Positions 12,536 through 25,357 of a DNA stretch of 64,000 nt are shown piece after piece. Both the position numbers and the translations under genes were made by a program. A model generated the notes under the pieces. The model worked only from the letters and a program-made list of their open reading frames with translations, was not told where the DNA came from and made no database searches. This DNA is from Tetracladium setigerum (Eukaryota; Ascomycota; Leotiomycetes; Helotiales), in contig PZJY01000011.1 in the NCBI GenBank assembly GCA_031472005.1, positions 1,488,001-1,552,000 on the forward strand, in the 5' to 3' direction. Each line of letters opens with the position of its first letter. Position 1 is the first letter of the stretch.

Positions 12536-13827
12536 ATGTCTCGATCCGACGACCCCGACAACTTCTTTCAGTCCGCAGCTTCAGATGCTACGCGGGCGCG
12601 CAGAGCAGCAAAATCTGGAAATAAAAACGGCAATCCCATCATTCTTCAGTCCAAGATTCTCAGCGTGGTGCCTGATCCATTCTCCACAGAATGTATCTAC
12701 ATTGCAGAAAGCGCCGCAAGTGTGCGGAAAGTCAACGTCGAAGTAAGTACAGATGGCTCTATAGCAATTCAAGTGTTGTACTAAAAGGGTAAAGTCTAGA
12801 GAATCTATTATGGTGTACAGAGGACCCACTGCGCCTGTAACTTCAGTAGCTATTGGCGGTGCTGGAGGATCGATTGTTTTTGCAGGCTGCTGGAATAAGG
12901 ACATTTGGAGTTGGGATAGAGAGACTGGAAAAGCTGGAAAGCGGTATAAGGGCCATACGGACTTTGTGAAGTCTGTTATCTGCGCAAGGGTTGGCGGAAA
13001 AGATGTATGCTTGCCCTCTACTCTCTGCTGTTTTGCTGTCTCTCAACTAAGCCAAACAGGTTCTTATATCCGGCGGCGCAGATTGTAGGATCATGGTATG
13101 GGATATATTAACTGGCACGCGAATACACAACCTCCGGGACAAGCGGGATACCATGATGGCCTTGCAAGATCTCGTGCTTGATCCCGAGGAATCAACAGAG
13201 TCTGAGCTGGTCCTTGTCTCGTCCAGCAGCGACCCTTATATTCGTAGATGGCGTATCACTCTTTCAGAGGCATCACAGATATTTGACACGAATCAGGCAC
13301 CCGAGAAGAGCAAAGTTGGAGTTGACACAATCCGCGAACATGAGACCAGTGTATACAAGCTATTGTTTTCAGGCGAGGAGGAAGACTCTGACCTCTGGAC
13401 CGCGAGTGCTGATGGAACGGCGAAATGTCTCTCTCGAGCAAAGAATTGGAGCACAGAGGAAACATACGAGCAAGGCGACTATGTTCGAGCTGTTGCCGTG
13501 ACTTCCGACTGGGTTATCACAGCTGGTCGAAATGAGGATGTTAAGATTTGGGACCGCACGACTGGAAAGCTGTGGCATGTTTACGAAGGTCACTATGAGG
13601 AAGTGACAGGCCTGATAGTGCTGGCTGGCGAGAATACGGTATTGAGCGTGAGTATTGATGGCACAGTGAGATCATGGAGTCTAGCGAAGGATGAACTTTT
13701 TAAGGCAAGAAAGGAGAGGGAGGAGAAGCCCAAGGAAGTTGTGAAGGAAGCCGAAGTCAAAACAGGCCTTCTGACTGCTGAAGAAGAGGCCGAATTAGCA
13801 GACTTGATGGGATCGGACGAGGATTGA
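12536..13827 (+). CDS. WD40-repeat protein
   Basis: WD40 protein of about 390 aa, function not assigned; probably a scaffold. Exons: 12536 to about 12742, about 12800 to 13004, 13060-13827. Repeats are visible as VTSVAIGGAGGSIVFAGCWNKD, YKGHTDFVKSVICAR, VLISGGADCRIMVWD, DLWTASADGTAKC, WVITAGRNEDVKIWD and NTVLSVSIDGTVRSWS. The C-terminus is charged and ends ELADLMGSDED. The first splice is unresolved: the strong donor GTAAGT at 12743 and the nearest acceptors (12799, 12801) do not keep phase. A weaker donor at 12747 with the acceptor ending 12801 does (..VNVEV-K-SIMVYRGPTAP). The second intron is clean. Confidence 0.82.
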
Positions 13828-15602
13828 ACAATAACAACTGTTGTATCCAACCCAAGTGGAACCGACCCCACGTTTTTACCATGTTGGAGTTCTGTTGATC
13901 GTCCGAGACCCAAAGTCCGTGGCATCTCCGAAATGAAAAGGGGTTCCTTGAAGCGTCTTCGGCAGTCAAACGGTCTTCAAAGTTAAGGCTATTTCTTAGA
14001 GGAACCTTCGGTAGGTATCGCCAGACGCACTGGAAATTGTTCATTCGGTTATCTCGAGATCATCGGAACTTTTAACAGTGGGGTGTTCCCGGACTTCGGA
14101 TGCTTGAATCATCGTCTGGCCTCTGGCAACCCTGGTATCTGCGGCTAACAATGCAAGAAACAAGCTCGGTCGATGTACTTCGAGGTATCGCTGATTAAAT
14201 CTCATCTGGCTGCGTGGTCTTGTGAGGACCGGTCTTTAAGAAAAGTGTTGACGAGGTCCTTGGGGAAATTTAGGAGGTTGACTGAAGGTTTGAGTAGTTC
14301 GGTTGTTGAGATTGCATCTTCTCCCACCACCCCCTTTCCAATTCATGCTAGCACAACACGATTATTTGAAATCGTGCGAAAGTCTTTCGATTCTTTTCAT
14401 AATCATTCTTGGCAATAGTGGTTGCCGCTCTTTCTCAGGAGTCGGAGAAAAAGCAAAACATTTCGGAAGTTTCCCCTGCACAGACTGGGGTTGCAAGCAC
14501 GGAAGCACGGATTGGCGTTCATTTGTCGCTCTATCCGCAGCTGTGGCTGGCCGGGATGCACTTCTTGGATTGGAAAGACTCGATTACTACTATCTTTGGT
14601 GCAGCATTTGTGTTCTGTCAAGATGCGACGATAGGTCGAGTCTCGGATTCTGAGCATCCAGAATGTCAATTCGAGACCGTGGATTCATTTGTGACCACAT
14701 TGCTAGGCCTTTTTTCCACTCTTCCGCCGCCATTTTTCTAAGCAGGCGACAAGTCAGCACGGCTAGGTCGAATTATTGGCGCCATCATTTTCGAGTCTGA
14801 GACTCCGCATTCGACACGGATCAACGCAAGGGAGTCCGTCGATCTTGGGGGGTCCAATCTACATCCTGGAATCTGGAAAGCCGCATTCAAGCTAAGCGAA
14901 AGGAGCATAACCTTCGGCCTCAATCGCGACCAAGTCCCACGTTATGAATTCTACTCGATCACAAAAGTCCCCCACATTGTTGAGCTTGCTCACTCTCCCT
15001 CCCAGCCATCTTGTGAGTAATGTGAGAGGTGCAAAGCTTCATTGCTGCCACCGCAAATCTTCTTGCACCAATGGCCATGAATTGGGCGATGTGATACCTA
15101 AGCTCATGAACTGGTGGTGGAAGCTGAGAGTCAACCCAAACTGTCCAACTCTCATTTCCCTATCACATTCACGGGAAATGAAATCTTTGTACCCCCATGA
15201 ACATGCACATCGGCTTCCTTAAGCCACGCGCCCCTTCCATCAAAAGATGGCTTTACTATTTGCAAGGATCAGCTCAACTGCAGCCTTGATCAATTCATGG
15301 CGCGAAGTTAGACTTACCTTAGGAAATCCACGGCTGGTTCAGACCCACTCAAGTACGAATAGAAGGTGGGAGGTGGTGTTCACTAAGTTTTCTTCCTTTG
15401 TCTCCATTCTCCGAACTTATCTTTTGTTGCACTGCCCATTTCTCCTCGCCATTTGTGATGAACCTGCCATCTACATTTTTCTTTTCAAGCTTGTTACTTT
15501 CTACACTCATTTTTTAACTGTTATTTTCTTTACCTCGATTCATATGAAGTTCGCACTGGCAATTGTGCTCACCAAAAGCTGACCGTGAGGAAACAAGGAA
15601 GT
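13828..15602. other. gene-free spacer, 1.8 kb
   Basis: Several overlapping short ORFs on both strands (for example 14409-14741 and 14303-14653) show no recognisable domain and no consistent coding bias. The last ~400 bases (15200-15600) are pyrimidine-rich and look like a promoter and leader for the gene at 15603. Confidence 0.4.
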
Positions 15603-18600
15603 ATGGGTTCCATTATTGTTGAAGAGCCCGGAATGGGGAAGTTGGTGGCATTGGAAGGAGATGTCGATACAATTTCAACCCAATTACGGCTTTTACCCCC
15701 GTCACAAAAGATTCTTGTCCTGCCCTCGATATTAGAAAATCTACCCCACGAACAAGACAATGACACATTCGACGCCCGATCTTTTGTTCGGCACGTTCAC
15801 AATGCTTTCACTGATCGGACAGCGAAGGCAAGATCATTTCTGGGATCTTCAACAAGCACACAGCCGAGACTGGTATTTACCCATGGGGGGAGCGTCAGTG
15901 CACGGTCGACATGTATTGCACGGATCGCAGAGAGCATTACAGGCGGGAAACTTCTCGAGGCCCAGGCAATATTCGACAACATTGTGAAGGATGGAGTTGC
16001 AGGCTTGATGCGTGACGAGGATCATGAGGATGGTTCAAATCTTGAGGTTGGAAAGGATGGGGAAGATGAAAGGCAAAAGGAATTGGAAGAGACAGTCGAA
16101 GACCCTTCTACAACCGCAATGAAGGCCGCGGAGTCATTGGACCGTGAGACAGCTGGACTGGAAACTGATGGGCACGTAGACGACGCTGCGGAAACTCTGA
16201 GTGGGGAGACGTTGGAGGTGGATGATTTGACACCGGTGGAAGAGAAGGTGATGGACGACGAATACGACCAGCGTTTCACTCGTAGCGTTCAGCCAACCAC
16301 GCCGCCAAATAGTTTCGAAGATCCCAGACTCAATAGCCAGAGGAAATCCATAATTCCGGTACGAGAACTCATTTTCACTGCCCAACAAGGAGAAGAGATC
16401 AAGAGAACCGTGGTCGTACTACCTCGCAGTTCTTCACTTTGGAACCGGAGAAAGACAGCAGGCTCAACACACATCCCACAACTTACCGCAACTGCTATGT
16501 CGGCAGGAACGAGTTCTTCTGAACACACTCCTTGTCAAATAAGAGGGATAGACAACGACGACGATTTTGACATCCATTCTCCCGGCACCGACACATTTCC
16601 ATCGACTCCTGTTGTGGTGTATGGCGAAGCTTGTCTCATCGAAATGCAATCCGCCAAGGCAGACTCCCCTCCTTTACGAAAAGTAAAGTCAGTTGACAGA
16701 TTCTTCCCTGGTTTGTTCGCAACTCCGCAGATACTGTCAAGTCCAAAATCTGTGCGCCAGAGTGTTTCATTTTACCATACCAGCCCGAGCCCGATGACTT
16801 CGGATGGCGGAAACGAAAAAACGTTGAGTCAATTCCGGCCCGTTCCTCGTCCAACTTTCGTCAAAGCATTCGAAACAACAATCCGAAGATCTCCAACGGC
16901 TTCTGATTGTGCAAGCTCATCTTCGTCGTTGAAAGTAATTCGTAAGGTATATGTGGATCGAGGTACTTATGCAGAGGAGGCCATTCCCGAGCCAGAACTA
17001 GAGGAGGATGAAGTACTTCCGTTTGAGCCAGTTTTCCCCGTCGTGGAAGATTTGATTATCAACCTTACCCCACGAGGCTCGGATGAAATTTTTGAAGCAG
17101 TTATTCAATCCTACAAAAATGGCAGCTACCCCGTGTTTCCCCAAGAGGAATCCGAAGAAGAGGAGATGTCAGAAGCTGTGGTGCAGGCTGATGATGAGTC
17201 CTTGCGTCCGGCAACAGCTGAGACAGACGACGTCAACTTCGAAAAGAGGCACACCTACGATCCTTACGCATATCATCCAGATGGAAAACCTCAGTGGCCA
17301 CTCAAGAATTATTCCAAAGAAATTGCCAATCGGACAGGGTCACCCCCACTCCAAGTAGGACTCCACTTCCGAATGGAGTGGCAGAGAAAATGATTGACTT
17401 CTCTCCTCTTGACTCCAGCAACGCAGTCAGTCTTCAAAACTCTCTTCGTCAAATCTTGAGCGTTGTCTTCCCAACCACCGATGGATATTCACAGCATTTA
17501 TATCCTGTGTCCCCTGAAATGGAGAGGCTGTGGAAGCCTGTATTCAAGGTTGATGAGAGCGGATTGCTAGACGAGAACAGCAGGACTGTGGATCAGATCG
17601 TCGCACTTGGCTCTGAATCTGGCGTGAAGCAGGAGTTCTTCTCTCAAGTCTCTGGCCAAATCGAGAAACTCGGAGTCAAGAAAAATGGCGTGAGCAGAAC
17701 TGGGAAGTTGGATATAAGGTATGATATTTTGTTCATCTTGGCGACGTTCGCTAACATTTGGAAGATACTTCATTGCAAACATAATACAAGCCTCCTCGAC
17801 ATCGAATTCTTCAAACAATCCATTTTTGAATCCAGAGGTTCTCGCTGCCCTCATCGTCCCACAGTTGGAAACATTTCTCGCCACTAATGTCTCCACGCGT
17901 TTTCTTGTCCTACAGTACACATCCGCTCATCTTGGTGTAATTCTTGCGCTACAGAGACTCATTGGCAGCGAAATCTTTAAAGTGGCAGGCATTCTCGACA
18001 CACTTTCCTCTGATCCACCATCATTTTCCCGCCCCGAACACCTCAGAAAATCAATCCCCTTTCGAATGAGGCGACTATGGCCCGCCCATCCTCTCGCCGT
18101 CTCCACCATCTCTCGCTAAAACACCAACTCTCTGACCTTGATACTCCGCCGTTACCTACAGCCAAACCACAACTTCTCATCTCCTTCTCCAAAGCCAACT
18201 ACCTCATCCCCAACACTGCCACCGAAAGCGAAATCACCGTCTTCCTATCTGGGATATGGAAATCTCTCATGGAAAGATCCACTTTCTATACCCCGAACTC
18301 GAGCCCCCTCCTCCAGCTCCAATAAATAAAACCACCTCTATAATCCGCCCAATAACCCCACGTCTCCCAACTCCCAAAACCCCTACAGCTTCCTCCTTCC
18401 GCCAAACCAGTAGTCACTCCAACTCCCACTTCAACGGCGAAATATCATACCCACCATCTTCTTTCCGCGCGCCCAAAATCAACAGCGAGAAGATCGCCAG
18501 GTTAACAGGCACAAGTGGAAGCGTGGCTCATAAATACGCGCACAGCATTGCGTCCACGGTTAGAACCACCGCAAGTGAGAGGGGAAGAAGAGAAGACAGA

Positions 18601-18756
18601 GAGTGGGAGAATTTTTACATTGCTGAGGACGACAGCGAGGATGATGCCTATGACAAGATGATTTTGGGGAGGGAGTATAAAAGTATTAGACCGGAGGTCA
18701 GGACGGTCAAGAAGAGGAATACGAAGAAGGCGCTCAAATGGTTGGGTTTGGCATGA
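15603..18756 (+). CDS. large conserved fungal protein of unknown function ('gastric mucin-like')
   Basis: The C-terminal part resembles proteins labelled 'gastric mucin-like' in many ascomycetes; no biochemical role is known to me. Exons: 15603-17718 and 17765-18756; about 1036 aa once read through. The N-terminal 600 residues are acidic and Ser/Pro-rich (LPPSQKILVLPSILENLPHE near the start). The conserved C-terminal region includes YPVSPEMERLWKPVF, SNNPFLNPEVLAALIVPQLE, LQYTSAHLGVILALQRLIG and LISFSKANYLIPNTATESE, ending KKALKWLGLA. It is broken at three C runs (17343-17347, 18056-18059, 18291-18294); one extra C at each gives continuous protein, and the exon phases need exactly +1 in exon 1 and +2 in exon 2. 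I therefore treat it as one intact gene in imperfect sequence. The ATG at 15603 is the first in frame. Confidence 0.75.
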
Positions 18757-19794
18757 GTTTAATCGTCCAGCACACGCGGTGCCTATCGCAAGAATTTTTC
18801 TTCTGTCAATTTGGGACAGAGATTGCATATCAATCGCCACATTTCTTTTTTGGCGTGGTGGTTTCCAGGCTGCGCTGCGCTCTCGCGCATATTTTGTTTC
18901 GTTTTCTTTTGTTATCCATTACCGCCTGTCACAAAAAGATAGTCACCTTTCTTTTCCCCGCGCGTTATGCGTGGCATTATGCTACATTCTCCTACTGAAT
19001 CGCTTTTGATACTTTTTTCTGGTAAAAATCGGGCTTCAACTTGCACGGCGGTAGGCTAGGAGGGAACGTGGAGTTCTGGATCAGGATCACGATGCTCCCA
19101 TTAGTTGGGTTATTTTTTTTTTTCTAAACATTTTCAAGCGTAGCTGCGCGGCTGTAATTCTGTTTTGTAGTTCACTGGTTTAATGGTTCTGTAATATAGC
19201 TGGCATTTTGGTTTTTGTTTAAAGAAGGGACTCAGTACTGTGTTTGTTAGATGAATAAAACTGTCTTCATCCTCTATCTCGCTCCTTTCCCTGACCCCAT
19301 TCAACCTTACAATTATTGCGTCCTCCTCAACAACCACAAGTATTACGGTACTTCCAAAACCAATACCTCGTTCTGGTCAGCAATCCGCACAACCAAAAAT
19401 TCCGGCAACAAGATTAATTATGCTTGCACAAACACCACAGCTGGAGTCTGTTACGTAGACAAGCTTTACCCTAAACACCACTGGTTGAGAACTCAACCAT
19501 CTCCCGACCTCGGCTACGAACTCCCTCCGTCGCTCCCCGCCACTCCTTCGCTTCCACTTCCCTTACCCTTCCCGCCTTTCCCAACCCAAAAACATCGTGA
19601 AACGCATGCACACAATTAACAGACGGCTGTATGCATGCACATAATTATTCTCATTACTATTATTACCTCCGTACTTATTCAAGGTTAAGGTACTGTACAG
19701 TACATGTGCAAAAACCCAAGTATCTGCATAATGGGTACACAGATACACAGAACACGTTCATTATTTGCAATTAGTATTCAGCATGAGACAACGA

Positions 19795-19810
19795 ATGCAT
19801 GCATGCATGC
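19795..19810. repeat. (GCAT)n self-complementary repeat
   Basis: Four head-to-tail GCAT/ATGC units, perfectly self-complementary, with further isolated ATGCAT motifs within 30 bases on either side. Confidence 0.9.
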
Positions 19811-20688
19811 TTGATGCATCTATGCAACCACTCCAAGCACAAGCACGAACCTTCAGTACAAAGAAAAAGAACCCCCAAAAACTCAAATATCACACGTAGC
19901 TAAAAGTAAAGTAGTGAAGCAATCACAATTAAAATCACAATCATATCGGTCCCAGCCATCACACACAAACTGTCACAACTGTCACAACATATCCATACCA
20001 ACAAAATCTGATATATCAGTTTCGTTTTCTTGGGAGGTGGGTGGTTGTTGTTTTTCGTCAAGAAACGGTGCGTGTGCAATGTGCGGTGTGCGGTCACTGC
20101 TTTTTTTCCAACACGATAAGGTTGCGACGGCCAGTTTTCTTTTCGTGGAACCGAAAATACATAATTGTGGCGGGAAAACAAAGAATAGTTGGATTATTGG
20201 AAAGAAAAGAGATGAAACGAAGGAGCGATCGATCTTCGATTCGCGGGAGTACCTCCGTAGTAGTAGTTAGTGTTCGAAAGAGATGAAAGATGGAAATCTA
20301 GAGCAATCGGAAGCGAGAGACAAGAAAAGAACAAAACGTGAGAAGCTCGGAAGTCCCTAGTGTATGTAAGATATGGCAATCCTGGTTAGTGGGAATAACC
20401 TTTTTTTTAGAAGTAAGTGCTGGAAGTTTTGGAGGATTTCAGGTTGCGCGGCCGCTTGGCTGGAAAGTTTAGTGACAGGGTAGTGTAGTGGGAAGAGCCG
20501 GGGGAAGCTTGGAGGGGGCTGAGAAGTATATATTTGACAGATGATAGATCTCATTTTTTCTTCTTGGTCGGATTCAGTCTTGAGTTGAAAAGGAATGGAT
20601 GGGATGGGTGGTTGGATATGGAGGGAAGTAGATGAAACGTGGACTCTGCAGTCTAAGGCATGTAGGTATCTAGGTACCTTACCGTAGC

Positions 20689-20705
20689 TAGGTAGGTAGG
20701 TAGGT
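20689..20705 (+). repeat. (TAGG)n microsatellite
   Basis: Four TAGG units following two more spaced copies (TGTAGGTATCTAGGTACC). The same motif, as GTAGGTAGG or its complement, recurs in other spacers of the window, for example near 56115. Confidence 0.85.
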
Positions 20706-21523
20706 TCGGAAGGGACCAGGGTTTGAGAAGTTCAGATGAAAGAAAGGCTTTGAGGAGATGCAAGATTTAATTGACGGGTTACCCGATTATATTGTCGAAG
20801 TGATGGCTGGAAGGAGGTGGTGCTTGAATACTGTAAAGCTCCTCGCAATTCCTCGTAGTAGAGTCCCGACAAGACTGCTTCTCCTTTTCTATCTTTTTCA
20901 TAAAGGCAGGCATTCGGAAGGAAAACAAGAGAATATTTTAATTAGTATTTTCGCATATGCACGAAATGAATGCATGTAATAATGAAAAAAATGCAGGAGC
21001 AGCGGGACACAATGTAGGTAAGATAGATCTGGCCGATCTCTTGCTTTCAATGAAAGAAAGTTTTTCACAATTTCATTTATGCTCTGGGCATTTGTTTCCG
21101 GCAGTTTGGATTACTTCTTGGCACTGGAACAAGTATCCAGCCGAAAGAGAACTTTGTTGTCAGGATGAAACAAGAACGATGTATTGAGAGTTTTGCAATC
21201 TCTTGATTTTGAGGTAGTTGGCGATCTGAGTATGCCATAGCTGTCAACCGTTATCGATACTCAAACTCTCACAACTAAAGCTAAGCACATCAACCTTTTT
21301 GAAAGTCCAGTTTCTTCAAGGCAAAAGAACATCCGTAACTTTTATAAAACCTCAACTCCAACCTCATTATTCACTCACTCCTACGTTCCTACCCCCATCT
21401 CCCATCTCAAAGTCCCCACCCCCACATTTCCCCGCCCCGGATTTTCAGTTCATCCCCAACTCCCCAACTCTAATCCCACCACACAATACACTCACTTCCC
21501 TCCTCAAAGTCCTACGGAGGTAC

Positions 21524-22244
21524 CTAAGCAACAGCTTTGTGACAAACAACCTCAAAATTAATTCCCAAAACAGGATCAAACACAAAAGCAGCGTAATAGC
21601 CTGGATGATAGTGCTCTCGGAAGCCGGGTGGCCCGTTGCATGTTCCTCCAGCTGAGAGAGCGGATTTGTGGAATTCGGCTACTTGTTCTTTGTCTATTGG
21701 GAGAGGATTTGTTAGTTGAATTTTTGGTTGTTGTGATAAGTAAATATCGGGGAGGGAGTAATGGGGTTGGTGTTGAGATTAGGAGAAAGGAAGGAAGAAG
21801 GAAAGAAAGAGAGAAAAGAACGAACTCTCAGCACTGAAAGCAATATGTTGACGCTTCGAGATTGTCTTAAGAAGTTCTCCTTCTGTCGTTTCGAGGTTGA
21901 TATCGACAGTGTTTATCCCTAAAATTGCCCCCAAAAGTCAATCAAAATGCGCCGTATCATTGAAGTGTTGTTATCGAGATGGGAGTTGTGAGAAGTGCAA
22001 TTAATGATAAGATAAATCTCAACTGGGAGCACAAGATGAGAATGAAGAGGGATGGAAAGCCACAGATGAGACACAAAAGAGGAATCTTACAAAAATATGG
22101 CATCCTCTCTCCCAATCCGACAACACCTGGAATAGGTCTCACAATCTCCTTAAACCCGAGAGGTTGAAGGGACGAAGTGAGGAATGAAACGACTTCATCG
22201 AGTTTGGTGGCAGGGACCGTTAGGGAGAAGTGATCGACAGGCAT
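21524..22244 (-). CDS. VOC (glyoxalase/bleomycin-resistance/dioxygenase) superfamily protein
   Basis: Small cytosolic protein of the vicinal oxygen chelate fold; substrate unknown. Exons on minus: 22244-22091, 21918-21826, 21693-21524; 417 nt, 138 aa, phases consistent. It begins PVDHFSLTVPATKLDEVVSF, where the His after Asp is the usual first metal ligand of the fold. The centre has NTVDINLETTEGELL and the C-terminal half HKSALSAGGTCNGPPG followed by YHPGYYAAFVFDPVLGINFE, whose Glu matches the typical last metal ligand position. One betaalphabetabetabeta pair at each end fits a single-domain VOC protein of normal length. A specific enzyme name is not justified. Confidence 0.85.
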
Positions 22245-23846
22245 TTTGCTGCTGTATTTGAGATTGAGTTGTTGAATTCAATGACGGTGTAGGATTACTG
22301 TAGTTTCCAAATTTTCTTATCTGTTGTTGGATGTTTGTTGTTGTTGTGATGTTGTTGTGGTTATTCGAGGTGAGACTGATGCGTTGATGGAAGCGGGGTT
22401 CACTGGCTACTTTTATACACCAAAACATAAATTTTGCAGCTGAGGAAAAACGCACCAAACATCTAAAAACACGGAGTTCAAACTACCCCAAAATTTCAAT
22501 CTACTCCGTACATAAACATTGCATATGAATAAGCAATGTACTCTCGTCTTACCTGCCTCCAACCTACCTATCTACTCGGCATGACTCTCACGGCGACCAG
22601 GCGACCAGGCGACCAACCAGGCAAAGCAGATAGACGAGTGGACAGCGCCAAGAGAGATAGCGTACCACGGTCTCAGCTGACTTCGCGTCTGCGAGGTCTT
22701 GGATAACTTTCATTTAAGTGGTCGTGTTTTGGGGCTTTCTGCAGGTTCGAAGTCCGTTGTTTGCAGGGAGTTAGATACGTGAGGTAGGTGATAGATTGGG
22801 GATAGGGATGAGGAGTCGGAGTAAGCTTCGGAGTTCGTCTGCACTTGTGAGACATGAGCTGCAGGAACTAATAGATTCCAGGGCATGGATTTTAGATGCC
22901 TGTACTGTAAAGGGAATTATTGGAGATATGGTGCTTTGCAGTGGTGTGGAATCCGAAGGAATGGTTAGGTTGTTGTTTACTACATCTTTACATCTACATC
23001 TTGAATATTGGCATCGTGACAGCGGACAGGACTGCATTGGCCCGCAGCAGAGGGAATTCAGCTACTAGTATTACGGGAGATTGAAGATATCAAATAACAT
23101 GATGAAACTGTGATAAGGCTTGACATTCGGATTTTTGTATGATATCACCGACCACACTCAAGTATTAAAATTAGTTAAATTGGAAGGAAGACACATTGGG
23201 AGAAAGAAAAAGTGTAAAACAATAATGGCGGGACAGATAAGAAACGCTATCAGTTACCATGGTTGCCATCAGCGTCATAGCCGCAGAAAGACCCCCCTTT
23301 GTTCCTAGCTCGCTTGTCTAAATGGGGGGTCATGAAATTACCTTGTCCATTCAGGAGCTTCGAGGCAAGCGATATATATCAATACTGCACCAGAGAGAGC
23401 ACTTGCTGCAGAGGCTTAGAGGAGCAATATCACGATCCGACCTGACCAAAAATGGATGTATGATCGATTCGTTTGCTGGTAACTGCCTCCTAATGTAAGA
23501 ACAAAAAAGCGAAATAAACCACGCAGCAAACTATCAGACACTTGTTGGAGAAGACCAGGCAGTGAAGAACGCATTCAAATTCCGATTTCCCTTAAAAAAC
23601 GATGATAACCCACGCACGCCTAATATCGATTCCACAACTACAACCCCTCCTTTCCCATCTTCCATTAGAGTCATCTATCCACCCCCGAGACCGTTGGTGT
23701 AAAAACTGTGTGGGGACCTCGAACGGGCCAATAATCCCAGGAAGAAAGTTGGAATGCAGAGCAGCTTGATCCAAACGACAGTCGTTCTAATGCGCAGATG
23801 AAAGAAAAAACCAGTCATTCCATTCGTAGCAGTACAATGAAGCAAT
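22245..23846. other. gene-free spacer, 1.6 kb
   Basis: Promoter region of the VOC gene at the left and 3' UTR of YPT1 at the right. No conserved coding segment seen. A tandem GGCGACCA-type triplication lies near 22592-22617 (gcgaccaggcgaccaggcga). Confidence 0.4.
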
Positions 23847-24865
23847 CTAACAGCAGTTTGAGCCGCTGTTCTGCTGCACACCTTGTCCTCCTCCAACTTG
23901 TACCGTAGGCTTGTTGTTCGCGGTAGTTGTACCCATTCTCTCCTTGATTTGGCGGGCCATGGTCAAGAAAGCCTGCTCGACGTTGCTGGCGTTCTTGGCA
24001 GAGGTCTCGAGGAATGGGATGCCGAGGCTGTCAGCGAACTCCTAAAAATTAAATGGTTAGTATCATGTCCAGGCAAAGTTGTGTTGATGACGCTATCGCC
24101 ACCTGTGATGGAGGCAGCTGATCATGAACATGTGATGCTCCGTACCTTTGCGACTGTGTACTCCACAACCTTCTTGTCCGACATATCGCTCTTGTTTCCT
24201 ACGAGGAGCTTGTTGACACCCTCAGTCGCATATCGGTCAATCTCCTGAAGCCATTGCTTAACGTTGTTGAAGGAGTCCATATCTGTAACATCGTAGACGA
24301 CGCAGATGCCGTGGGCGCCTCTGTAGTAGGAAGATGTGATGGTTCGGAAACGCTCTTGTCCAGCGGTATCCCACTAAAATTCCAAACGGTCAACAGTAAT
24401 CCCTTATGCCTGTGATGCCCATCTTACAATTTGCAACTTCACGGTCTTGCCGTCCAGTTCGATAGTGCGGATTTTCTAGCTTGCGGTCAGCCGTCATCCT
24501 GGATCGCTCCCCAAACAAGCAAAACCTACGAAGTCAACACCGATGGTCGAGATATAACTCTCAGTGTAGGTATCATCTGCGAATCGCAACAGCAAGCAGG
24601 ACTTTCCTACACCGGAATCTCCGATAAGGAGGAGCTTGAAGAGGTAATCGTATCTGCCAGGTTCGTAAGCATCCTGGCTATTTGGATCGATTCGAAACAG
24701 GTAAATGCTCTAGAGCGAGGGATTCTGATCGACGATGCTTGGGAGAGGATCGGTACTCTGCAGCGCAAGATGTTAGTTGTCAGTAGAACTAGGCAGTCCA
24801 GAGAGGATCCAAGGGGCGGTTGAGGATGACGTGGGCGGGCGGGCAACTTACTACTCAGGATTCAT
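23847..24865 (-). CDS. ypt1: Rab GTPase Ypt1 (Rab1 homologue)
   Basis: Essential small GTPase of ER-to-Golgi transport and autophagy, attached to membranes by C-terminal prenylation. Exons on minus: 24865-24855, 24653-24530, 24475-24428, 24373-24146, 24041-23847; 201 aa with all phases exact. Exon 1 is only 11 nt (Met-Asn-Pro and two bases of Glu), followed by a 201-nt intron with donor GTAGTA. G boxes: P-loop GDSGVGKS, switch I TIGVDFKIRTIE, WDTAGQE, NKSD and ETSAK. The C-terminus GSNCC is the double-Cys geranylgeranylation signal. The effector loop matches Rab1 rather than Rab8/Sec4. Confidence 0.97.
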
Positions 24866-25357
24866 GATGGCGGGTTTGTGGTTGATTAGAAAGAAGCTGA
24901 ACTTGTACTGAGAGCCAGAGTTGTCTATTCAGGGCGATGTGGTTGAGTGTCGGGAGATGGGATTCTTAGGTTTAAGTATCGCAACTGCAACGGCGACAGG
25001 GTCAACGTCTTCTGGCTCGGCTAGTGCACGTGACGGACGAGAGTCTCAGAATGGTATTCAACCTGAATCTTCCAGAAAAATCCTGGTCTATGGATGACAC
25101 TTGCAGTAACTTCAGGATATGTCCTATTCACACACTTAGTTTCATATGTTTTAGATAAAAGCAATGTAAGTTCTTTGTGAAGTCCAATACCTCCCAATTG
25201 TCCACCGCCAACCTTCCCGGCGATTCTGCCAATCAATGGTCGGCCATCTTTCTTGTTTCTTCGGCTTCGGCTCAGCAACAACTTCGCCGTTTTCCACATC
25301 TTAACACAACGTCTACCCTCTGATGTCTCTGAAGATCGCTTTTCACTATCCGGGCTG
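24866..25357. promoter_or_regulatory. divergent promoter region YPT1 / MMU163-like gene
   Basis: A 492-bp interval between two divergent start codons, holding both leaders and promoters. No TATA-like element stands out. Confidence 0.5.

Larger units (their letters stand above)
18757..21523. other. gene-free region with simple repeats, 2.8 kb
   Basis: No gene recognised on either strand; only short overlapping ORFs. It holds a (GCAT)n palindromic repeat at 19795-19810, a (TAGG)n run at 20689-20705 and several homopolymers (T11 near 19112). It may include the 3' UTR of the preceding gene and long non-coding transcripts, which cannot be judged from sequence. Confidence 0.4.

Noticed and set aside
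14303..14741. Two overlapping plus-strand ORFs of 110-116 codons
   Set aside because: They overlap in different frames with a minus-strand ORF as well, and none shows conserved sequence; probably non-coding DNA.
15603..18756. Reading the 15.6-18.8 kb locus as three or four separate small genes
   Set aside because: The pieces follow one another in the order of one conserved family, and single-base corrections in three C runs join them with correct splice phase.
22740..22760. GGTTCGAAGTCC, resembling a tRNA B box
   Set aside because: The flanking bases form no T-arm or acceptor stem and no A box lies at the right distance.
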